Of a stretch of 11,453 bases of DNA, positions 6,993-11,453 are shown piece by piece. This stretch comes from an uncultured Treponema sp. GTDB lineage: Bacteria; Spirochaetota; Spirochaetia; Treponematales; Treponemataceae. The notes beneath the pieces were generated by a model. It was not told the DNA's origin, made no database searches, and worked only from the letters and a program-made list of their open reading frames with translations. Each line of letters begins with the position of its first letter. Position 1 is the first letter of the stretch. Made by a program: the position numbers and the translations under genes. Location: NCBI RefSeq assembly GCF_938029485.1, contig NZ_CALHGC010000321.1, positions 1 through 11,453 on the forward strand, read 5' to 3'.

Positions 6993-7334
6993 ATGTATCA
7001 ATACGAAAAAAATCACATTGAAATTAATAATAACAGTTGTGACTTTCAATTTAATATTCGTACCGTAATTCAACATGGGAAGAATTATGTTGTTTTACTC
7101 TCAATTCCGTTTAATCAAACAGAAATTAATAATATTTATTGCATGGATGCTAAAGCAAAATTATTGTGGCGGTCAGAAGATTTGTCTATGTTGTATCCTA
7201 AATTAAAGAATCTTCTTCCATATGAACAAATGGAAATAAAAGATGATATTATTTTTGCCTCAGATTTTTATGGACGAAATTATAAAATAAATGCCAATGA
7301 TGGTAAAATTGAAGGATTTGATATGGTGAAATAA
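6993..7334 (+). CDS. Candidate immunity protein, paralogue of the one at 6456
   Basis: A 113-residue soluble, AT-rich-coded protein. Strands and turns line up with the 6456 protein: HIEINNNSCDFQF, NYVVLLSIP, NNIYCMDAKAKLLWRSED, then KDDIIFASDFYGRNYKINAN and a final DGKIEGF. The (Y/F)-x-(M/L)-D-x-x-(A/G)-(K/N)-x-L/I core and the distal Asp-Phe-Tyr-Gly...Asn-x-x-x-Gly-Lys-Ile pair are the clearest shared points. GGAGGAG (6979-6985) precedes the ATG by 7 bases and overlaps the end of the 54-residue ORF. No toxin partner is recognisable next to it, so it may be an orphan immunity gene acquired with a lost tip. Identity as immunity protein is inference. Confidence 0.6.
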   Translation: MYQYEKNHIEINNNSCDFQFNIRTVIQHGKNYVVLLSIPFNQTEINNIYCMDAKAKLLWRSEDLSMLYPKLKNLLPYEQMEIKDDIIFASDFYGRNYKINANDGKIEGFDMVK

Positions 7335-7464
7335 TCCGGTCTCTGATAGGGTACATTACCGGTATCAAAGTATGTTCAAACTGAACTTTCATGATTTTAT
7401 AAGATTGATATTTTAAAATAATAGGACGTGTATAAAGAAATCAGATACTATGAAAGGAATCAAG

Positions 7465-8475
7465 ATGAAAAAACTCTCTATAACCATGCTGTTTGCAGCG
7501 GTACTGATTATATACGCTGCCTCTCTCACTGCGGAAGGCAGTGCAAACTCCGGCTATGAAGCAGCTCCTGCCGATACAACCTACACGGTAAAAGGGATTC
7601 TCTTTACGATGAAAGGTATCGCGTCGGTAACGAACGGAAACGTCGGGCATAATGATGAACGCAATAACAAGCCGCATACGGTCACTCTTTCCGCCTACCT
7701 GATAGGAGAAACGGAGGTAACGCAGGAGCTGTGGCAAACGGTGATGGGCAGTAATCCCAGTTTTTATGACAATACGGGAAATAAAAAATGGTTTGAAAAT
7801 ATCTTGGATACAAGTCCGTGAATGGGTGAGGTGCAAGGAAAACGGCCGGTAGAGCAGGTGAGCTGGTTTGACTGTATTGTCTTTTGCAACGAACTGACCA
7901 AAAAGGTAATGGAATTGGGAGAAAGCCAGTGTGTGTATTACCGGGATGCTGCTTGCAATGCCGTATATACCGTAACGGATGGCGATGACGGTACGGTTCC
8001 CTATGTGAAGCAGGGCGCAACAGGATTCCGGCTGCCGACGGAAGCTGAATGGGAATGGGCTGCAAAAGGCGGTACGGAAAACCGATGGGCAGGAACAAAT
8101 GAAGAAGATAAGTTAACCGGCTATGCGTGGTATTATACGGAAAACTATGCATGGTATGAGACAGGTACCGACAAGAAAACCCATGCAGTAAAGCGGAAAC
8201 GTCCGAACGGCTACGGTTTATACGACATGAGCGGGAACGTCTGGGAATGGTGCTGGGATTGGTACGACAGTCATACACCGGCAGGCGGTCAGGATCCTCT
8301 AGGTGCTTCATCCGGCGATGAGCGGATACTACGCGGCGGAAGCTGGTGCCACCGCGCCGGTCTCTGCACTCGTGCCTTTCGGGAATCCTGCTCGCCGGTA
8401 GGCGACCACAACTATATCGGCTTGCGGCTTGCGTGCAGTGTGAATACGGCAAGAAATCCGGTAGGTGAGAGGTGA
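7465..8475 (+). pseudogene. Secreted FGE-sulfatase (SUMF1-like) domain protein interrupted by TGA
   Basis: One frame of 337 codons with a TGA at codon 119 (7819-7821). The frame resumes without shift and encodes a complete SUMF1/FGE-like (C-lectin-type) fold. ATG 7465 is preferred to 7450 because AAGGA (7454-7458) lies 6 bases before it. Residues 1-24 are a signal peptide (KKLSITMLFAAVLIIYAASL). Before the stop come FTMKGI, HTVTLSAYLIGETEVTQELW and MGSNPSF; after it come KRPVEQVSWFDCIVFCNEL, GFRLPTEAEWEWAAKGG, YGLYDMSGNVWEWCWDWY and RGGSW...IGLRLA. In RGGSWCHRAGLCTRAFR the second Cys is at the usual place, but the first is one residue off the copper-binding pair of true FGE, so a catalytic role is doubtful; such treponemal paralogues are of unknown or binding function. 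If the stop is real, only 118 residues are made. An in-frame ATG at 7822 lacks a good ribosome site. Confidence 0.82.
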
Positions 8476-8580
8476 TACTCGGTTTGCTCTAAAAGCAGCT
8501 ATGGAAAGAGCAATGGAAAAAATTGGATACTGTATAAACAGAATGGTGAGGTCGATTTTGAAGAGATTGAACTTACGGAG
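8476..8580 (+). pseudogene. Startless tail fragment in frame after the FGE-like gene
   Basis: Directly after the FGE-like stop (TGA 8473-8475) the same frame is open for 34 codons and ends at TAA 8581-8583. It reads YSVCSKSSYGKSNGKNWILY then KQNGEVDFEEIELTE and has no start codon of its own. The acidic ending with a Trp-x-Leu-Tyr strand looks like the end of a small protein. Its placement, followed by a small gene after 6 bases, mirrors the LRR-tail-immunity order upstream. Too short to classify. Confidence 0.35.
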
Positions 8581-8586
8581 TAATCG

Positions 8587-8739
8587 ATGGAATTGATTTT
8601 TGAAAAAATTACACTGGAGAATATTAGCAATTATTTAGGACTGATAGATTTCATCCGCTCTATTTGCGAATATTCCGGTTTTAATCCAAATTTCGATATT
8701 AAGGTAAAAACGGCATCCGTGCCGCTTTTGATACGTTGA
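8587..8739 (+). pseudogene. Truncated small gene, 50 residues, possibly an immunity-gene stump
   Basis: ATG 8587 is preceded by GGAG (8577-8580) with 6 bases between, so initiation looks genuine. The first about 40 residues are plausible soluble protein: MELIFEKITLENISNYLGLI, DFIRSICEYSGFNPNFDI. From about base 8706 the frame runs into a hairpin-rich repeat and ends at TGA 8737-8739, so the natural C-terminus has probably been replaced by that repeat. Family not recognised. Position after a secreted-protein tail suggests a former immunity gene, but this is a guess. Confidence 0.45.
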
Positions 8740-8908
8740 GGATTGCCAGTAGCGGCACACGGTATATAGCCTTGCGTAAGCCTTTTGAAATAGACAGTAC
8801 AGATGCTAGGAACCTAGCCGAAATAAAGCGGAGACGTACTTGCTGTACGTTGAGCATTTATTTCGGCGTAGCGACAACGCAGATGCACCGTATATTTCAA
8901 AAGGTACG
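8711..8908. repeat. Palindromic intergenic element with nested hairpins
   Basis: Non-coding region between convergent genes, dense in inverted repeats. The outer arms are CCTTTTGAAATA (8781-8792) and TATTTCAAAAGG (8893-8904), 12 bp perfect, extendable by CGTA/TACG with a 2-base bulge. Inside are GCCGAAATAAA (8817-8827) with TTTATTTCGGC (8857-8867), 11 bp perfect, and ACGTAC (8834-8839) with GTACGT (8845-8850) around a 5-base loop. CTAGG-AA-CCTAG lies at 8806-8817, and CAGATGC occurs twice in direct orientation (8800-8806, 8880-8886). To the left, CGGCA/TGCCG (8711-8724) competes with GTGCCGCT/AGCGGCAC (8719-8726, 8751-8758). It begins inside the truncated gene at 8587 and stops 2-5 bases from the stop codon of the ABC membrane gene. 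It may be a dispersed repeat of MITE type and may serve as a bidirectional terminator. The arms are seen; the function is inferred. Confidence 0.7.
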
Positions 8909-8909
8909 A

Positions 8910-9737
8910 TTATACTTCAACCTTCTTCTTAAAAAGCCCAACCGACATAAAAAAGCAGCCGATTCCCAGACCGATGGAAAGCATGATCGATACTACAGGA
9001 ATATGCACCGTCATACTTGGATGCATCTGCAGCAGCGTATCTTGATACGTTATTCCGTACACGTTGATAGAACAATAATCTCCCAGCGCAGCTCCGATTT
9101 GGGTTTCAACTTTTCCGATAAAAGAGATGATACTCATAAATAATAGGATACTTCCTACCGTCCACAGAGCACGCATACGTCTAATGTTAAAAGACCGTAA
9201 AAAGGTTTGAATAGCAAGCATTATATTCCCAATCAAAATAAATCCGGCAATAAACAAAAACAGCAGTACAATATAGCCCGGAATATTTTTCACCAGTATC
9301 GTATTGATAAGGCCGAGGTCAAGCTGGAACAAATCTTGGAAGTGAAAACCCATATAATGGATAATCCAAAAAGGCATCACTACGGCAAAAAGTAGCAGTG
9401 AAGTAAGGATATAGATACACAGTTCAAAAAGCCCACACAGTATTCTGCCGAGCAGTATCCATTCAGTGCGTACCGGAAGGGTCAGCATCAAATAGCTTTC
9501 ATCGGTAAACAGCAGAGAGCGTGCATACCCGCTGCTGCACCGGACAAAGGATGAAAGCGGAATAACCGCGAGCGCTATTACGGTAAAGCTAAACCACAGA
9601 TGATAAAAACCGTTTGACACATCGTGTGTCAACAGCAGCAGGACAAGCTCAACACCGCTCATACATGCCATAATTGCACAGTGCAATATGATATTCGGCA
9701 ACCGCTGTAAAAAAGTATACTTAAAAATCCGCTTCAT
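8910..9737 (-). CDS. ABC transporter membrane subunit of an ABC-2-like exporter
   Basis: A 275-residue polytopic inner-membrane protein with about six hydrophobic segments: near residues 12-36 (ILHCAIMACMSGVELVLLLL), 47-65, 99-125, 150-175, 190-207 and 250-268. It ends in a basic tail (LFKKKVEV). A cytosolic segment (RSLLFTDESYLMLTLPVRTEW) sits between segments 2 and 3, as in ABC-2 permeases that couple to the ATPase there. AGGAG (9748-9744) lies 6 bases before ATG 9737. It is the last gene of a leftward operon with the ATPase and a GntR regulator. YtrA-type operons of this make-up handle antimicrobial or cell-envelope stress in Gram-positives; the substrate here is unknown. The stop codon abuts the palindromic element downstream. 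Confidence 0.82.
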   Translation of the reverse strand: MKRIFKYTFLQRLPNIILHCAIMACMSGVELVLLLLTHDVSNGFYHLWFSFTVIALAVIPLSSFVRCSSGYARSLLFTDESYLMLTLPVRTEWILLGRILCGLFELCIYILTSLLLFAVVMPFWIIHYMGFHFQDLFQLDLGLINTILVKNIPGYIVLLFLFIAGFILIGNIMLAIQTFLRSFNIRRMRALWTVGSILLFMSIISFIGKVETQIGAALGDYCSINVYGITYQDTLLQMHPSMTVHIPVVSIMLSIGLGIGCFFMSVGLFKKKVEV

Positions 9738-9772
9738 ATAATACTCCTCTTATTTCTATCTAACTGAAAAAT

Positions 9773-10468
9773 TTAGCCGAAAATTTCGAGATACAGCTGA
9801 TAAATTGATTTTTGATGCGCTTCCCGCAGCTGCTCCGCATCCCCGTACACCGCAATGGCTCCGTCACGTAAAAAGGCAACATCGGTAAATACATGTTCAA
9901 CATCTGTTACCAGATGGGTGCTGATAATAATAGCACTGTTTTCCGTCCATGTTTTAATAATCGTCTTAATGATTTTTTCGCGGGCGACAGGATCGGTGCC
10001 TCCAAGCGGTTCATCAAGCACAAACAGTTTTGCAGCGCGGGCAAAGGTGAGCGTCAAATTCATCTTTTCAATCATACCCTTTGACATTGTTTTAATGGTT
10101 TGTTTTTGCTCAAGCTGCATAAACTCAAGCAACTCAAGCGCCTTGTTGCGGTCAAAGTCATCAAAAAAATCCTGATAAAATTGAATAGCATCCAATGCCG
10201 TCATTTTAGGATAAAGGCAATTTCTGTCGGGCAAAAATGACACCATACTTTTTGTTGCAAGTCCGACAGGCTGACCGCAAACCCGAATATCACCTGAGCT
10301 TGCATGCAGCAAACCTGCAATAATTTTTAAAAAAGTGGTTTTACCCGAACCGTTAGGCCCCAGTAAGCCAAGTATTGCTCCGTCTTGTATTTCCAACGAA
10401 ATATCTTTTAGTACGGATTTTGTAAAATACGATTTCTGTACGGAATCTGCTTGTAAAATAACGCTCAT
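9773..10468 (-). CDS. ABC transporter ATP-binding protein
   Basis: A 231-residue cytoplasmic ATPase subunit that powers the adjoining membrane protein. Walker A GPNGSGKT is at 37-44. The Q-loop region reads VSFLPDRNCLYP (76-87), with Asp81 where many ABC proteins have Gln or Glu. The signature is the divergent MSKGMIEKM (128-136) in place of LSGGQ. Walker B LFVLDEP is at 148-154 with catalytic Glu153, the D-loop follows (GGTDP, 156-160), and the switch His is His185. A divergent signature of the SKGM type is usual in YtrB/BcrA-like exporters, so the enzyme is probably active. Its ATG (10468) overlaps the stop of the GntR gene by 4 bases (ATGA on the minus strand), showing translational coupling. 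The membrane gene follows after 35 bases. Confidence 0.93.
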   Translation of the reverse strand: MSVILQADSVQKSYFTKSVLKDISLEIQDGAILGLLGPNGSGKTTFLKIIAGLLHASSGDIRVCGQPVGLATKSMVSFLPDRNCLYPKMTALDAIQFYQDFFDDFDRNKALELLEFMQLEQKQTIKTMSKGMIEKMNLTLTFARAAKLFVLDEPLGGTDPVAREKIIKTIIKTWTENSAIIISTHLVTDVEHVFTDVAFLRDGAIAVYGDAEQLREAHQKSIYQLYLEIFG

Positions 10469-10860
10469 CTTGTAAACTCCTTTGCGGACTCTGCTACCGG
10501 CAGCTGTATGTGCGGTGTATTTTTCACAAGATCGATAATCTGATCCCGTGAATAGCCCAGCGCTTCTAAGTCATGTATAAATGCTTGGATGATAAGCCTG
10601 ACTTTCTCAGTGCGCAGCTGATTGATCAATGCTTGGTTTTCAATGACAAATGAACCGATGCCTCGTTTTGTTTCGATAATACCGAGGGACTCGCAGTCCT
10701 TATATGCCCGCGAAATAGTATTCTGGTTGACTTCCATCGTTACTGCCATGTCTTGAATAGACGGCAGTTTTTCGCCCGGAACCAATATACCGTTTAATAT
10801 ATCGTTTTTTATTTTTTCGATAATTTGAACATAAATCGGTATGTCCGCGTCATATTTCAT
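10465..10860 (-). CDS. GntR-family transcriptional regulator, YtrA type
   Basis: A 131-residue DNA-binding repressor-type protein. The N-terminal winged helix (about 7-73) has the GntR hallmarks IYVQIIEKIKNDILNG, GEKLPSIQDMAV, VNQNTISRAYKDCESLGIIE and RGIGSFV. The C-terminal part is only about 58 residues of helix, the short effector/dimerisation region typical of the YtrA subfamily, which sits at the head of ABC exporter operons. AAAGGAG-like GGAG lies 6 bases before ATG 10860. It is the first gene of an operon with the ATPase and permease and is probably autoregulatory, since a double palindrome overlaps its promoter. The effector is unknown. Confidence 0.93.
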   Translation of the reverse strand: MKYDADIPIYVQIIEKIKNDILNGILVPGEKLPSIQDMAVTMEVNQNTISRAYKDCESLGIIETKRGIGSFVIENQALINQLRTEKVRLIIQAFIHDLEALGYSRDQIIDLVKNTPHIQLPVAESAKEFTR

Positions 10861-10871
10861 CCTTGTCTCCT

Positions 10872-10899
10872 TTAGTATACTAGTTTATTAGTATACTAG
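10872..10899. promoter_or_regulatory. Double-palindrome operator, probable GntR binding site
   Basis: TTAGTATACTAG occurs twice (10872-10883 and 10888-10899) with a 4-base spacer, a 16-base period. Each copy contains the perfect 10-bp palindrome TAGTATACTA. It lies just upstream of the GntR gene, 13 bases from its ATG, and covers the predicted -10 box of that operon. Autorepression by the YtrA-type regulator is the natural reading; two sites suggest cooperative binding of two dimers. The symmetry is seen directly, and the regulator assignment is inferred from position. Confidence 0.72.
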
Positions 10900-10921
10900 A
10901 TGTTTAAGAAATAAATGTCAA
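10893..10921 (-). promoter_or_regulatory. Promoter of the GntR-ABC operon
   Basis: On the minus strand a perfect -35 box TTGACA (10921-10916) is followed after 17 bases by TAGTAT (10898-10893), which lies within the distal operator palindrome. A TATACT at 10895-10890 is an alternative -10 with a longer spacer. Regulator binding to the palindromes would block RNA polymerase. Confidence 0.6.
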
Positions 10922-10954
10922 GGGTATATTTAAAAAGCGAACTTGATGATGAAC

Positions 10955-10983
10955 TTACGTACCGCCCCGTTTTCTGCTATAAT
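10955..10983 (+). promoter_or_regulatory. Extended -10 promoter of the Rrf2 regulator gene
   Basis: TGCTATAAT (10975-10983) is a perfect extended -10 element. TTACGT (10955-10960), 17 bases upstream, is a 4/6 -35 box. The -10 ends only 10 bases before the ATG at 10994, so transcription should begin within a few bases of the start codon. No Shine-Dalgarno sequence is present, consistent with a leaderless or near-leaderless mRNA. Confidence 0.55.
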
Positions 10984-10993
10984 AGCGACCATT

Positions 10994-11419
10994 ATGAAAA
11001 TAAGCGTTCGATTTACCGCGGCGGTGCACACGCTGCTGTGCATCAATTATTTTGAAAAAGGCTACCGTGTTACCTCCGGCTTTATCGCGGAGAGTACAGG
11101 CGTCAATGCGGTTATTATTAGAAAAATTCTCTTGCAGCTCCAAAAAGCGGGACTGGTAAAAACGGCGGCAGGCGTCGGCGGATCGCACTTGCTAAAAACA
11201 CCGGAAGAGATAACCCTGCTTGTGGTTTACAATGCGGTCAACGAGGGCGAGGACGAGCGGGAACTCTTCAATTTTCATCCGTCTCCGAATTCGCAATGCC
11301 CGATCGGAAAAAACATTCACCGCGTACTTGATCCCGCATTGGACGCCGCACAAAAAGCTATGGAAGCGGAACTTCAAAAAACAACACTCGCAGATTTGCT
11401 TTCGCAGCTAACCCAATAA
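10994..11419 (+). CDS. Rrf2-family transcriptional regulator, CymR/YwnA-like
   Basis: A 141-residue winged-helix DNA-binding protein. The family begins with MKISVRFTAAVHTLLCI, so I take ATG 10994. The upstream ATG at 10943 would add 17 unrelated residues and would lie before the likely promoter. The winged helix spans about 1-70 (IAESTGVNAVIIRKILLQLQ, then GLVKTAAGVGGSHLL). The dimerisation region ends in the family-typical NIHRVLDPALDAAQKAMEAEL and TLADLLSQL. The three-Cys iron-sulfur loop of IscR/NsrR types is missing: only Cys102 (SQCPIG) is present there. It therefore probably senses by a ligand, a partner protein or a single thiol and not by a cluster. It is divergent from the GntR operon and followed after 18 bases by a rightward gene that it may control. 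Confidence 0.9.
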   Translation: MKISVRFTAAVHTLLCINYFEKGYRVTSGFIAESTGVNAVIIRKILLQLQKAGLVKTAAGVGGSHLLKTPEEITLLVVYNAVNEGEDERELFNFHPSPNSQCPIGKNIHRVLDPALDAAQKAMEAELQKTTLADLLSQLTQ

Positions 11420-11437
11420 ACAAGGCATGGAGATTGT

Positions 11438-11453
11438 ATGAAGCAGAAGGATC
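11438..11453 (+). CDS. Start of a further gene, cut by the window edge
   Basis: ATG 11438 has GGAG (11429-11432) 5 bases upstream and opens MKQKD before the sequence ends. Only five codons are visible, so no identity can be given. It lies 18 bases after the Rrf2 regulator stop in the same direction, so it is probably co-transcribed with it. Confidence 0.5.

Noticed and set aside
7336..7464. Possible terminator (CCGGT/ACCGG) and promoter (TTGATA, TATAAA) before the FGE-like gene
   Set aside because: The stem is only 5 bp with a 17-base loop and no T run, and the promoter boxes are 20 bases apart; not supported.
7682..8452. Leftward open frame of 256 codons
   Set aside because: Antisense to the FGE-like gene; rich in Arg/His/Pro/Ser, typical of reverse-strand translation.
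8331..8475. Catalytic formylglycine-generating enzyme
   Set aside because: The active FGE cysteine pair spacing is not met: the first Cys is one residue early after RGGS, and no sulfatase gene is nearby.
4738..8740. Prophage, transposon or integron as the frame for the accessory region
   Set aside because: No transposase, integrase, recombinase, phage gene, terminal repeats or attachment-site duplication was found within the window.

Overview
The window is most likely from a host-associated (oral-type) Treponema. This is inferred from gene content and style, not from a marker gene. It holds a two-repeat leucine-rich secreted protein of treponemal type, an SUMF1/FGE-like secreted protein, a Cache-HAMP chemotaxis receptor remnant, and moderate base composition broken by sharply AT-rich inserts. 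No rRNA, tRNA, CRISPR array, transposase or integrase was seen.

Left part (1-4600): dinB (DNA polymerase IV) runs leftwards off the window edge. Divergent from it is a secreted protein of unknown function built from two copies of one domain. Directly behind that gene lies a methyl-accepting chemotaxis protein lacking its first membrane segment and nearly all of its signalling domain, so it is called a pseudogene. Then come a NimA-like flavin/PPOX-fold protein and a secreted M15 (VanY-type) D,D-carboxypeptidase-like protein, followed by a probable terminator.

Middle part (4651-8908) is the accessory and most unusual region. A short LRR surface/secreted protein passes into an AT-rich C-terminal tail that is interrupted by one in-frame TAA. 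The tail then continues to a stop that overlaps the ATG of a small downstream gene (ATGA). This is the layout of a polymorphic toxin tip and its immunity gene. It is followed by a second, frame-broken toxin-tip remnant, two paralogous small immunity-like genes, and a 54-residue ORF between them. An FGE-like secreted protein comes next, with a premature TGA at codon 119. In the same frame after its stop is a startless tail fragment, and then a truncated small gene with a good ribosome binding site. The region ends in a palindromic repeat with nested hairpins (about 8711-8908) between convergent transcription units. The whole reads as a graveyard or reservoir of toxin-tip/immunity modules attached to treponemal secreted carrier proteins.

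Right part (8910-11453): a leftward three-gene operon encodes a YtrA-type GntR regulator, an ABC ATPase and an ABC membrane protein, with overlapping or close genes. Its promoter overlaps a double palindrome (two copies of TTAGTATACTAG) that is very probably the regulator's own operator. Divergent from it is an Rrf2-family regulator whose extended -10 box lies so close to its ATG that the mRNA should be nearly leaderless. The first codons of a further rightward gene end the window.
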